NCBI GenBank assembly: GCA_016790635.1
Contig: JAEUOR010000074.1
Location: 62,001 to 126,000, forward strand
Direction of reading: 5' to 3'
DNA from: Burkholderiales bacterium
Lineage (GTDB): Bacteria; Pseudomonadota; Gammaproteobacteria; Burkholderiales; JAEUOS01
DNA length: 64,000 bases
Positions 33,993 to 42,293 of this stretch are shown piece by piece. How positions within the stretch are numbered: the stretch's first letter is position 1; every line of letters starts with the position of its first letter. Below the pieces are notes generated by a model, which saw only the letters and a list, made by a program, of their open reading frames with translations, did no database searches and was not told where the DNA came from. Both the position numbers and the translations under genes were made by a program.

Positions 33993-34976
33993 TCAGTCCG
34001 GCTTGATCTTGCGCTCGCGGATGATGGCCGAATAGCGCTTGGCATCCTCCGCCATGACCTGCGCAAGTTGCTGCGGGGTCATGGGCGTGGGCTCGGCGCC
34101 GATGCCGGTGATCGCGGTACGGACCGCCGGCAGGGTCAGCGCCCGGTTGACCTCGCGATTCACGCGCGCCACCACATCGGCCGGGGTGCCGGCCGGCATG
34201 TATACCGAGTGCGTGGTGCCGCCATCAAATCCAGGGAAACCCGATTCGTGGAGGGTCGGCACATCGGGAAACTGCGACGAACGCTGCATCAAGGGCACCG
34301 CCAGCATGCGCAGCTTGCCCGAGCGCACGTGCGGAAAGGCAATGCCGGGGTCGAAGGCATAGTCGATCTGCCCGCCCAGCAGGTCCTGCAAGGCCGGAGC
34401 CGAACCCCGATACGGAATGTGCACCGAGAACACGCCAGCCTGGGCCTTGAACATCTCGCCCACCACGTGTGGCGACGATCCGTTGCCGGGCGACCCGTAG
34501 GACAGGCGCCCGGGGTTGGCCTTGAGGTACGCGACGAACTCCTTCAAGTTCTTGGGCGGCAGATCGGCACGCATGACCAGGAACAGCGCCACCCGCGCGA
34601 CGGCCGCCACCGGAACCAGGTCGCGATTGGGGTCGAACGGCAGCGGATTGACGAAGGGATTGACCGAGATCACACTGCCGGCGGTCATGAGGATGGTGTG
34701 TCCATCGGTGGCCTTGGCAGCCGCCTCGGCGCCGATGGCACCGCCCACGCCGGTGCGTGTTTCGATGACGATGCTCTGGCCCAGTCCCTCCTGCAGCGGC
34801 TGGGCAAGGGCGCGGCCCAGCACGTCCGGCGAGGAACCCGGCGGCAGGTTGATGATCATGCGCACCGGCCGGGTCGGCCAGGCCGACTGCGCCAGCGCGG
34901 GACGCGCTGCAAACGGCGCCAGAAGCGGCGCTCCGGCAGCGACGAGAAGGCGGCGGCGGCTGAGTAATGTTTTCAC
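33993..34976 (-). CDS. Bug/TctC family periplasmic solute receptor of the lig operon
   Basis: A receptor of about 327 residues starting at GTG 34976 (VKTLLSRRRLLVAAGA). The twin arginines with a hydrophobic stretch and ARPALAQ look like a Tat signal peptide. The Bug signature is RPVRMIINLPPGSSPDVLGR. An ATG at 35036 would add 20 poorly fitting residues and crowd the lysR promoter. It lies upstream of ligJ on the same strand and probably captures protocatechuate or a precursor. Confidence 0.88.
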   Translation of the reverse strand: MKTLLSRRRLLVAAGAPLLAPFAARPALAQSAWPTRPVRMIINLPPGSSPDVLGRALAQPLQEGLGQSIVIETRTGVGGAIGAEAAAKATDGHTILMTAGSVISVNPFVNPLPFDPNRDLVPVAAVARVALFLVMRADLPPKNLKEFVAYLKANPGRLSYGSPGNGSSPHVVGEMFKAQAGVFSVHIPYRGSAPALQDLLGGQIDYAFDPGIAFPHVRSGKLRMLAVPLMQRSSQFPDVPTLHESGFPGFDGGTTHSVYMPAGTPADVVARVNREVNRALTLPAVRTAITGIGAEPTPMTPQQLAQVMAEDAKRYSAIIRERKIKPD

Positions 34977-35005
34977 AGGAGTCTCGCTGATTTGTTGTGA
35001 GCACC

Positions 35006-35026
35006 GGATTATCCTTGGACTAGCAG
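35006..35026. promoter_or_regulatory. Operator candidate in the lysR/Bug divergent promoter
   Basis: GGATTATCC (35006-35014) is a short palindrome. TATCCTTGGACTAGCAG (35010-35026) is the partner of the motif at 33931-33947 and has a T-N11-A spacing. Both lie in the 74-base gap between the divergent lysR and Bug genes, where a LysR regulator would be expected to bind. Confidence 0.55.
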
Positions 35027-35050
35027 CCACGCACACCCAGGCAAACCCTG

Positions 35051-35962
35051 ATGAACCTGAAACAGCTCGAAGTCTTCGTGCATGTCGCCGAACTGGGCAG
35101 CTTCACGCGCGCAGCCGAATTCCTGCGCATCGCCCAGCCGGCGCTGTCGCGCCAGGTGCGCGCCCTCGAGGTCGAAGTGCGCCAGCACCTGCTGCTGCGC
35201 AATGGCCGCGGGGTGGTCCCCACCGAAGCCGGGCGGCGCCTCCTGGCGCACGCACGCGGCATCCTGCACCAGGTCGAGCGCGCGCGCGAGGACCTGGCCG
35301 ACACGCGCGGCGCGCCGGTGGGCCATGTCGCGCTGGGCGTCCCCCCCACGGTTGGACGGGTCCTGACCGTGCGCCTGGTCGACGCCTTTCGCGAGCGCTA
35401 TCCCAAGGCCACGCTCGGCATCAGCGAAGGCCTCACGGTCAACATCGCCGAGTGGCTGGCAGCCGGACGCATCGACGTGGGCCTGCTCTACAACCCCGCG
35501 CCGACCCCGGCGCTCGAAACACTTCCCTTGACGGCCGAGCCGCTGTACCTGATCGGCCCGGCCCAAGGCCGCGCCAAGCGCGGTCAGATGGGTGCCGCCG
35601 TCGCGCTTAAGGATATCGCCGGCTATCCGCTGATCGTCCCCAGCCGCCCGAATTCCGTGCGCATGCTCATCGAGTCGCGCTTGGCCGAGATCGGCGCGCG
35701 CATCGAGGTGGCGCTGGAGATCGACGGCATCCAGGCCATCCTCGACCTGGTCGCGCGTGGCCACGGTTACGCGGTGCTCTCGCTCAACGCGATCGGTGAC
35801 GACAAGGAGCGTGCCCTGCTGTTGCCACGCCCGATCGTCAAGCCGCGCCTCATGACGCGCCTGGCGATTGCCACGTCGGCGCAGCGCCCGCTCACCCCGC
35901 TGGCCGACGCACTGCTCGAGTTGCTGCGCGAAATTGCGCCTGCCGCGTTGGAGCGCAACTGA
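35051..35962 (+). CDS. LysR-family regulator of the protocatechuate 4,5-cleavage operon
   Basis: A 303-residue LysR protein. Its helix-turn-helix is VAELGSFTRAAEFLRIAQPALSRQVRALE. The effector-binding domain includes LGVPPTVGRVLTVRLVDAF and GLTVNIAEWLAAGRIDVGLLY. It is divergent from the Bug-ligJIABC operon over 74 bases, the usual arrangement for a pathway-specific activator responding to protocatechuate or an intermediate. That role is inferred from position. Confidence 0.9.
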   Translation: MNLKQLEVFVHVAELGSFTRAAEFLRIAQPALSRQVRALEVEVRQHLLLRNGRGVVPTEAGRRLLAHARGILHQVERAREDLADTRGAPVGHVALGVPPTVGRVLTVRLVDAFRERYPKATLGISEGLTVNIAEWLAAGRIDVGLLYNPAPTPALETLPLTAEPLYLIGPAQGRAKRGQMGAAVALKDIAGYPLIVPSRPNSVRMLIESRLAEIGARIEVALEIDGIQAILDLVARGHGYAVLSLNAIGDDKERALLLPRPIVKPRLMTRLAIATSAQRPLTPLADALLELLREIAPAALERN

Positions 35963-36060
35963 GGGCGCCCGCGCGTGCCGCCGTCCTTTCATAAAGCCCT
36001 TTCGCGCCCCTACGACCGCTTCGCCTAATGGCGGAGGCAGGAGAACGGCTTTCATTTTGG

Positions 36061-36074
36061 TGCCAATAGTGGCA
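36061..36074 (+). promoter_or_regulatory. hicAB operator candidate
   Basis: TGCCA-ATAG-TGGCA is a perfect 5-bp dyad 11 bases before the hicA ATG. HicB antitoxins with a C-terminal DNA-binding domain repress their own promoter at such dyads. No ribosome-binding site precedes hicA, so the transcript may be nearly leaderless. Confidence 0.5.
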
Positions 36075-36084
36075 TCATAGTAGA

Positions 36085-36351
36085 ATGGCCTCGGTTGAGA
36101 AAATCGTTGAACGAATGCGCGCTCATCCGGCGAACATTGGCTTCGCCGAATTGAGGAAGGTATGTGAGGCCTTCTTTGGTGCGGCGCGACAATCGGGTTC
36201 CAGTCACATGATTTACAAGACACCTTGGCCAGGTGATCCCAGAGTGAATATCCAGAATGCGGCGGGCAAGGCCAAGGCCTATCAGGTGCGCCAGGTTTTG
36301 CTTGCCATCGACACGCTGCAGCGACAAAAACGAGGTGGAAATGAAGGTTGA
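36085..36351 (+). CDS. hicA: HicA-type mRNA interferase toxin
   Basis: An 88-residue toxin, slightly long for HicA. The fold (helix, strands, helix) is recognisable: HPANIGFAELRKVCEAFFG, then GSSHMIYKTPWPGDPRVNIQ with the catalytic histidine in GSSHMIY, then AYQVRQVLLAI. It cleaves mRNA when free of HicB. The gene overlaps hicB by 11 bases, toxin first, as is usual for hicAB. Confidence 0.88.
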   Translation: MASVEKIVERMRAHPANIGFAELRKVCEAFFGAARQSGSSHMIYKTPWPGDPRVNIQNAAGKAKAYQVRQVLLAIDTLQRQKRGGNEG

Positions 36352-36670
36352 TCGCTACACCTATCGGGTAACGTGGTCTCCAGAAGACAACGAGCACGTT
36401 GGCCTTTGCGCCGAATTCCCTTCACTGAGCTGGCTGGCACCTACCCCGGAGAAGGCGCTTGCGGGTATTCGCAAGACCGTGGCGACGGTCGTCGCCGATC
36501 TTGAAAGCAATCGCGAAGAGGTCCCGCCGCCCCTGTCTGAAAGAACCTATAGCGGGCAATTCAAGGTGCGCATCCCGCCTCAGGTGCATCGCGCGTTGGC
36601 GCTTCAGGCAGCCGAAGAAGGCGTGAGTCTCAATCGCCTGGCCAGCGCCAAGCTGGCGGCGACGCACTGA
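36341..36670 (+). CDS. hicB: HicB-type antitoxin
   Basis: A 109-residue antitoxin. The N-terminal half is a degraded RNase H-like domain (YTYRVTWSPEDNEHVGLCAE, then LSWLAPTPEKALAGI). The C-terminal half is a ribbon-helix-helix DNA-binding domain (FKVRIPPQVHRALALQAAEE). It binds HicA and represses the operon. GAGGTGGAA precedes the ATG inside hicA. A broken copy of its C-terminal half lies at 42294-42455. Confidence 0.9.
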   Translation: MKVDRYTYRVTWSPEDNEHVGLCAEFPSLSWLAPTPEKALAGIRKTVATVVADLESNREEVPPPLSERTYSGQFKVRIPPQVHRALALQAAEEGVSLNRLASAKLAATH

Positions 36671-36686
36671 AGCGGTTGTCGCGGGA

Positions 36687-38291
36687 CTACCTGTCCGTAG
36701 CCCAATCCGCCGCCCGTTCCGCAATCATCGCCACAGGCGCGTTCGTGTTTCCCGACGGTATGGTCGGCATGACCGACGCATCGGCGATGCGCAGCCCGTC
36801 CATGCCGCGCAGCTTGAGGCGCGCATCGACCACGGCAAGCGCATCGTCGCCCATGCGACAGGTACCGACCGGGTGATAGACCGAGCCGCCAGCGCGGCGT
36901 GCATAGGCGAGCAACTCGTCGTCGCTCGCGCAATTCGCGCCCGGGGCGAGTTCGGACTCGGTGAAGGTCGATAGCGCCGGTTGGTGCAGTATCTGGCGCA
37001 GGAGCTTCATGCCGGCGACCAGGGTCGCGCCGTCTGCCGGGTCTTCGAGGTGGCGATAGTGGATCGTCGGCGCCTGGCGCACGTCCGCCGCAGTGGCCAT
37101 GACCTGACCGCGGCTTCCGGGGTTGAGTATCACCGTGTTGGCCGTATAGCCCGGGAAAGGGTGCAGGACCACGCCGCCGGAATCGCGCCGCGCGACGCTG
37201 TAGGTCCAGAACGTGACTTGCAGGTCGGGCGCGGGTGCGTCCGGCGTGCTTTTCATGAACGCGCCCGCGTAGGTGCCGGCGGCGAGCGGGCCGTCGCGAT
37301 TGACGAGGTACTGCCAAACCATGTGCAGGCGCTGCCAGGGACTTTGCATGAGTTCGTTCATAGTCACGCCGGGCCCGGGCCGGCCGCGCATGACGAGCGG
37401 TGCGCGAAAGTGGTTGTGCAGGTTCGCGCCCACCCCGGGCAGATCGAGCAGCACCGGGATGCCCAGGGATTGCAGATGCGCGCCAGGGCCGATGCCGGAG
37501 ACTTGCAGGAGTTGCGGTGCATTGAAAGTACCAGCGCAGAGGATGGTTTCCTTGCGGGCAAGGACGCGCTTCACGTCGGTTCCCTGGCGATACTCGACGC
37601 CGCGCACCCGGCCGGACTCCACGATGAGTCGCGTCGCTAGTGCGTCTATTGCCACAGCGAGGTTGGCGCGTCGGCGCGCCGGCTCCAGGAATGCGCTGGC
37701 GGTGCTGTCGCGCCGCCCGGCGCGCGTGGTCATCTGGTAGTAGCCGGCGCCTTCCTGGCTCGGACCATTGAAGTCGTCGTTTCGCGGCAACCCCGCTTGG
37801 CCGGCTGCGGCGATGAAGGCATCGGCCAGCGGATGCCGGTGCGGCAGGTCGGAAACATGCCAGGGCCCGTCGGCGCCGTGGTACGTGTCCGCTCCCCGCT
37901 GATTGGTCTCGGACTTGCGGAACCAGGGCAGCACCTCCTGCCACGACCAGCCGGGGTTGCCGGCGTCGGCCCAGGAGTCGTAGTCGCGCGGCTGGCCGCG
38001 CGTATAGATCATGGCATTGATGAGCCCGCTGCCGCCCAGGCCTCGCCCGGCGGGGGCATCGAGCCGCCGGCCCCCCAGCGCGGCTTCCGGCGCGGTCGTG
38101 TAAAGCCAGTTGTAGCGCGGGCTGGACAAGAGGCGCGCAAACCCCACCGGCACATGCACCCAGGGGCTGCGCGCCTCGCCGCCGGCCTCGATCAACAGCA
38201 CGCGATGCCGCCCGGACTCGGTCAGGCGCGCAGCCAGCACGCAACCCGCAGTGCCGGCGCCGACGACGACAAAATCGAATTCGCCCTCCAT
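36687..38291 (-). CDS. GMC-family FAD oxidoreductase (choline dehydrogenase-like)
   Basis: A 534-residue flavoprotein. The FAD-binding motif VVVGAGTAGCVLA lies at 8-20, with EAGGEA near 35-40 and the GMC signature GRGLGGSGLINAMIYTRG. The C-terminal catalytic histidine is in SVYHPVGTCRMG, with a second His/Asn position at PSGNTNAPV. It oxidises a primary alcohol to an aldehyde. The substrate is unknown, since this family also includes polyethylene-glycol and long-chain alcohol dehydrogenases. It is divergent from a Bug gene over only 51 bases. Confidence 0.9.
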   Translation of the reverse strand: MEGEFDFVVVGAGTAGCVLAARLTESGRHRVLLIEAGGEARSPWVHVPVGFARLLSSPRYNWLYTTAPEAALGGRRLDAPAGRGLGGSGLINAMIYTRGQPRDYDSWADAGNPGWSWQEVLPWFRKSETNQRGADTYHGADGPWHVSDLPHRHPLADAFIAAAGQAGLPRNDDFNGPSQEGAGYYQMTTRAGRRDSTASAFLEPARRRANLAVAIDALATRLIVESGRVRGVEYRQGTDVKRVLARKETILCAGTFNAPQLLQVSGIGPGAHLQSLGIPVLLDLPGVGANLHNHFRAPLVMRGRPGPGVTMNELMQSPWQRLHMVWQYLVNRDGPLAAGTYAGAFMKSTPDAPAPDLQVTFWTYSVARRDSGGVVLHPFPGYTANTVILNPGSRGQVMATAADVRQAPTIHYRHLEDPADGATLVAGMKLLRQILHQPALSTFTESELAPGANCASDDELLAYARRAGGSVYHPVGTCRMGDDALAVVDARLKLRGMDGLRIADASVMPTIPSGNTNAPVAMIAERAADWATDR

Positions 38292-38298
38292 TGGGCTA

Positions 38299-38306
38299 TT
38301 CTAGAA
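38299..38306. promoter_or_regulatory. Palindrome in the GMC/Bug divergent gap
   Basis: TTCTAGAA is a perfect 8-base palindrome in the 51-base gap that must contain both promoters or a single-sided one. AAAGGAA (ribosome-binding site of the Bug gene) follows. It is short, so chance is possible. Confidence 0.25.
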
Positions 38307-38342
38307 GTCGCGTCCGCCCTCTCTTGCGAAAGGAATATTTCG

Positions 38343-39329
38343 ATGCCGCGTCGTCTGATCGTTCTGATGCGCCTGGTGCCGGCGCTGCTTCTCGGCATCC
38401 TCACGACCATCGCGCCTGTGCGCGCCCAGGACTACCCGGCGCGCCCGGTGCGCATCGTCATTCCCTACCCGCCCGGCGGCGCGTCGGATGTGACCGCGCG
38501 CCTGCTGGCGCAAAAGCTCGGCGAATTCTGGGGCCAGCAGGTCATCGCCGACAACCGCCCTGGCGCCAACGGCATCGTCGCCCTCGAACATGTGGCCAAG
38601 CAGCCCGCGGACGGCTACACGCTCCTCATGGCCAACCTGGGGCCGAACGCGATCAACCCGGCGGTGTACGCCAAGTTGCCCTACGACCCGATCAAGGACT
38701 TCACACCGATCACGTTGACCACCATGGTGCCGCAGGTGCTGGTGGCCGCGCCCAACCTGGAGGCCAGGACCCTGAAGGAAGTGATCGACTTCGCGCGCGC
38801 CAACCCGGGCAAGCTCTCCTACGGCAACGGCGGCAACGGCTCGGCCAACCATCTTGGGGTCGAACTCATGGCCGCGCTGGCCGGCGTCAGCTTCACGGCG
38901 ATCCCCTACAAGGGCGACGCCCCGGCCATGCTCGACACCATGTCGGGCCAACTGGCGATGACGCTGCCGACCGTGGTGGCCGCCACGCCGCACATCCGCG
39001 CCGGCAAGCTGCGCGCCCTGGCGGTGAGCACGAGGACGCGCGTGGCCTCGCTGCCCGAGGTGCCGACCATGCAGGAGGCCGGGGTCGCCAACTACGAGTC
39101 ATCGTCCTGGGGCGGGGTCATGGCGCCGGGCGCGACGCCCTCGCCAATCGTCGCCAAGGTACACGCCGACCTCGTGCGCGCACTGCGCCTGCCCGATATC
39201 CAGGAGCGTCTCGGCGGACTGGGAGCGACCGTGTTGGCCCAGGGGCCGGCGGAGTTCACGACCTTCCTAGCTGCCGAAATCCGCAAGTGGGACGGAGTGG
39301 CCAAGCGCGCCAATATCCGTCTGGAGTAG
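38343..39329 (+). CDS. Bug/TctC family periplasmic solute receptor
   Basis: A 328-residue receptor with a signal peptide ending APVRAQ and the classic signature RPVRIVIPYPPGGASDVTAR, followed by ADNRPGANGIVALE. Divergent from the GMC oxidoreductase, so its ligand may be related to that enzyme's substrate or product. No transport subunits are nearby. The AbrB-type antitoxin gene starts two bases after its stop, an unusual junction. Confidence 0.92.
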   Translation: MPRRLIVLMRLVPALLLGILTTIAPVRAQDYPARPVRIVIPYPPGGASDVTARLLAQKLGEFWGQQVIADNRPGANGIVALEHVAKQPADGYTLLMANLGPNAINPAVYAKLPYDPIKDFTPITLTTMVPQVLVAAPNLEARTLKEVIDFARANPGKLSYGNGGNGSANHLGVELMAALAGVSFTAIPYKGDAPAMLDTMSGQLAMTLPTVVAATPHIRAGKLRALAVSTRTRVASLPEVPTMQEAGVANYESSSWGGVMAPGATPSPIVAKVHADLVRALRLPDIQERLGGLGATVLAQGPAEFTTFLAAEIRKWDGVAKRANIRLE

Positions 39330-39331
39330 CA

Positions 39332-39601
39332 ATGTTCGCAACCAATGACTCGACCGGCAGGATTTTGGTCCCAAAGCCACTTCGGCAAGCCCTTGGCTTC
39401 AGCCCTGGGCAAGCGCTGGAAATGCGGATCAGCGATGGTCGCCTCGAGATCGAAATCGCGCCTACTCCGGTGCGATTGGAAAAGCGCGGCAAGGGGGTAG
39501 TCGCGGTTCCGGGCACGCCAATGCCCACATTGAGCGCTGAACAAGTTCGCGACACTCTCGAACAGATTCGGCGAAAAAAGCAGCCGACACCAGTCTGGTG
39601 A
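39332..39601 (+). CDS. AbrB/MazE-type antitoxin (VapB-like)
   Basis: An 89-residue antitoxin. The SpoVT/AbrB swapped-hairpin DNA-binding domain is seen in STGRILVPKPLRQALGFSPG, followed by ALEMRISDGRLEIEIAPTP. The C-terminus (LSAEQVRDTLEQIRRKK) would wrap a PIN toxin. The gene begins two bases after the Bug stop, using a GGAG inside that gene, so it no longer seems to have its own promoter region. It overlaps the remnant of the toxin gene, which is broken. Confidence 0.85.
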   Translation: MFATNDSTGRILVPKPLRQALGFSPGQALEMRISDGRLEIEIAPTPVRLEKRGKGVVAVPGTPMPTLSAEQVRDTLEQIRRKKQPTPVW

Positions 39602-39849
39602 TCGCCGCTTTTGCCTCCTCGCACGAACATCACGAGGTCGCCCGCAGAGCACTTGATTCGGGGCTGAACCTGATTGACCACAGCGCGCTCGAGACCTATT
39701 CGGTGCTGACTCGAATGCCACCGCCACACCGGACCTCAGGCACGATCGTCCGGGATTTCATGGCGGCGCGGTGCCCCGGCCCGGCGTTGCGCCTGAGTGC
39801 AGTTGCTTTTCAGCGCTCCATCCAATACCCCGGCCGACGCCGCTGGTGA
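39586..39849 (+). pseudogene. Truncated PIN-domain toxin (VapC-like) remnant
   Basis: The frame encodes ADTSLVIAAFASSHEHHEVA, the first acidic motif of PIN ribonucleases, followed by ALETYSVLTRMPPPHR and VRDFMA. No ATG, GTG or TTG lies between an in-frame stop (39538) and the DTS codons, so a normal start is lost. Homology ends near 39800 and the frame closes after about 88 codons, against roughly 130-140 for a full toxin, so the later acidic residues are missing. The 3' end runs antisense into the ParE/RelE gene. The antitoxin upstream is intact. Confidence 0.7.
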
Positions 39850-40109
39850 GCGACCGCAATCACCTCGACGTGATCCGTCCGCACCCGGTAGACCAGCGAA
39901 AACGGAAACCGACGCAGCAAGCGGCGACGCGTGCCTTCCATGTACAGCGGCCACGCTGCGGGAGAATTTGCGATCGATTCGACCGCCTGATCAAGCTCTT
40001 TCAGGAAAGCGCCCGCCGCCTGGGGATTGCGTTCTCGATACCAAGCGAACGCGTGACGCGCCTCGACAACGGCTTCGTCTGATAGTCGGACCGAAAGCAC
40101 CTGCGTCAA
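39810..40109 (-). CDS. ParE/RelE-family toxin
   Basis: A 99-residue RelE-superfamily toxin. The features are EARHAFAWYRERNPQAAGAF, then SIANSPAAWPLY, then RRRLLRRFPFSLVYRV and VIAVAHQRRRPGYW. The final His-Arg-rich strand is typical of ParE. It starts at TTG (40109) overlapping the antitoxin stop by four bases (TTGA). ParE members poison gyrase and RelE members cut mRNA on ribosomes. Sequence alone does not settle which applies here. Confidence 0.85.
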   Translation of the reverse strand: MTQVLSVRLSDEAVVEARHAFAWYRERNPQAAGAFLKELDQAVESIANSPAAWPLYMEGTRRRLLRRFPFSLVYRVRTDHVEVIAVAHQRRRPGYWMER

Positions 40110-40327
40110 CTGCCGGCAATCACCTTGCGCGCCTCATCCCAAGGGGTGGTCGGCGCTCCGGCGTCCAGAGCGGCGATACGACGGCGAATCTCCGCGGCCC
40201 ATTGCGCTTCTGCATCGGCATCGACTGTGGCGTCCAGGCTGTCGATGAGGGAAGCCGCGAGCGCCGCGCGCGCCCCCTCAGGAAGCCGCAGCGCCTCGGC
40301 AAACAAGTCATCTGCGAGAGTCGTCAT
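40106..40327 (-). CDS. Addiction-module antitoxin, RelB/ParD-like small protein
   Basis: A 73-residue acidic helical protein. It contains LRLPEGARAALAASLIDSLD and WAAEIRRRIAALDAG, matching small addiction-module proteins (putative component family) that pair with ParE/RelE toxins. The ATG at 40327 is preferred over upstream in-frame starts. It precedes the toxin, as usual for relBE/parDE order. Confidence 0.82.
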   Translation of the reverse strand: MTTLADDLFAEALRLPEGARAALAASLIDSLDATVDADAEAQWAAEIRRRIAALDAGAPTTPWDEARKVIAGS

Positions 40328-40530
40328 CGCAATTCCCTGATGGAGACCAACGGGAAGCAAATGGTATCACCGCGCCAGCACGAAATCGGCCCATCGTCCT
40401 GGGCGGCCGGATACGGATTTGCGATACCGCATGGGACAGGTGCGGCCACTGCCGGCAAACCGCAATTCGCGCCGCGCCGGTTTGGGGCTAAAGTGCGCGT
40501 CCGACCAGCGCACGCCTCACCAGACACGCC

Positions 40531-42228
40531 TTGACCAATCTAGAACGCTTTCTCGCCGCACGCGACCTCCTGCAAGCCTATTCCACCGACTACGAACGCG
40601 CGACGCGCGAGTTCGCATGGCCGGAATTGACCGACTTCAACTGGGCGCTGGACTACTTCGACGCGATCGCGGTGGGCAACGATCAGCCGGCGCTGCGCAT
40701 CCTTGAGGAATCCGGTGCCGAAGCGTCGCTCACCTACGCGGAGCTCTCGACGCGCTCGGCGCAGGTCGCCAACTTCCTGGCCGGCCTGGGCGCGCGCAAG
40801 GGCGATCGCATGCTCCTGATGCTGAGCAACGAGATCGCGCTATGGGAGGCGATGCTGGCCGCGATCAAGCTGGGCGTGGTGGTGATCCCGGCCACCCCGC
40901 TCCTGTCCGGCGCCGACCTGGCCGACCGCCTGGAGCGTGGCAAGGTCGCGCTGATCCTGACCAACGCCACCGGCGCGAGCAAGATCGACGAACTGTCCGC
41001 GGCGGCCTTGGCCGGCATTCGCCGCATCCATGTCGGAGGTGCGCGCGCCGGCTGGACCAACTATGCCGGGGCCTCAGCCGCCGCGACCGCTTTCGCTTCC
41101 ACCGACCGTCCGCGGCCCGCCGACCCGCTGCTGGAATACTTCACCTCGGGCACGACTTCGCGGCCCAAACTGGTGCGCCACACCCAGGCTAGCTATCCGG
41201 TCGGGCATTTGAGCACCCTGTATTGGCTGGGCCTCAAGAAGGGCGACGTGCACTGGACCATCAGTTCGCCCGGCTGGGCCAAGCATGCCTGGAGTTGCGT
41301 GTTCGCGCCGCTCAATGCACAGGCGACGATCTTCATCTACAACTACACGCGCTTCAACGGTCCGGCGATCCTGGATGTGCTGGTCAAGAACGGGGTCACC
41401 ACCCTATGCGCTCCGCCAACCGTGTGGCGCATGCTGATCCAGGAGGACCTGACGCGCTGGCCGGTGCGACTGCGAGAACTGATCTCGGCCGGCGAACCGC
41501 TCAACCCGGAAGTCATCGAGCAGGTACGCGCAGCCTGGGACATCACCATCCGCGACGGCTTCGGCCAGACCGAGACCACCGCGATGATCGGCAATTCCCC
41601 CGGCCAGGCCTTGAAGCCCGGCTCCATGGGCCGGCCGCTGCCCGGCTATCGCATCGCGCTCTTGGACGTCGACGGCAACCCGGCCGAGGAAGGTGAAATC
41701 TCGATCGACCTCAAGGCGCGCCCGCTCTCGCTGATGCAAGGCTACGCGGCGGATGACGCCAAGAATGCGGAAGTCATGCGCGATGGCTACTACCGCACCG
41801 GCGATGTCGGCACGCGCGACGCCCAGGGCTACATCACCTATGTCGGTCGCGCTGACGACGTGTTCAAGGCCTCGGGCTACCGCATCAGTCCCTTCGAACT
41901 GGAAAGCGCGCTGATCGAGCACCCGGCCGTGGCCGAGGCTGCCGTGGTGCCTTCCCCCGACCCCTTGCGCGGCTTTGTACCCAAGGCCTATGTGATCCTG
42001 GCCGCCGGACACGCGCCCGACGCAGCTACCGCCGCCGACATCTTTCGCTTTCTGCGCGAGCGCGTCTCCGGCTACAAGCTGGTGCGGCGCATCGAATTCT
42101 CCGACCTGCCCAAGACCATCTCGGGCAAGATCCGCCGGGTCGAACTGCGTGGCCAGGAGAAAGACCGGCCAGCTACGGGCCCGCGCAACCCGAGCGAGTT
42201 TCTTGAAGAGGCGTCGCGCCCGGCCTGA
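40531..42228 (+). CDS. AMP-forming acyl-CoA synthetase
   Basis: A 565-residue adenylate-forming ligase. It has the P-loop FTSGTTSRPKLV, then RDGFGQTETT, RTGDVGTRDAQGYI, the hinge GRADDVFKASGYRISPFELE and LPKTISGKIRR with the catalytic lysine. The N-terminus and FNWALDYFDAIA resemble medium-chain (ACSM) and benzoate-type ligases. It seems to start at TTG (40531), as no ATG or GTG lies between the upstream in-frame stop and the conserved N-terminus. It stands alone between toxin-antitoxin genes and a hicB fragment. Confidence 0.88.
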   Translation: MTNLERFLAARDLLQAYSTDYERATREFAWPELTDFNWALDYFDAIAVGNDQPALRILEESGAEASLTYAELSTRSAQVANFLAGLGARKGDRMLLMLSNEIALWEAMLAAIKLGVVVIPATPLLSGADLADRLERGKVALILTNATGASKIDELSAAALAGIRRIHVGGARAGWTNYAGASAAATAFASTDRPRPADPLLEYFTSGTTSRPKLVRHTQASYPVGHLSTLYWLGLKKGDVHWTISSPGWAKHAWSCVFAPLNAQATIFIYNYTRFNGPAILDVLVKNGVTTLCAPPTVWRMLIQEDLTRWPVRLRELISAGEPLNPEVIEQVRAAWDITIRDGFGQTETTAMIGNSPGQALKPGSMGRPLPGYRIALLDVDGNPAEEGEISIDLKARPLSLMQGYAADDAKNAEVMRDGYYRTGDVGTRDAQGYITYVGRADDVFKASGYRISPFELESALIEHPAVAEAAVVPSPDPLRGFVPKAYVILAAGHAPDAATAADIFRFLRERVSGYKLVRRIEFSDLPKTISGKIRRVELRGQEKDRPATGPRNPSEFLEEASRPA

Positions 42229-42293
42229 AGTGCGACCACGGCGACACTGCATGAGAATCCCCCCAATGGCTGCCCACCGGCAACGCCGGGTCG

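Noticed and set aside
39598..39849. Short intact gene starting at GTG inside the vapC remnant
   Set aside because: Starting there removes the first catalytic Asp of the PIN domain, and the C-terminal half is absent, so a pseudogene is more likely.
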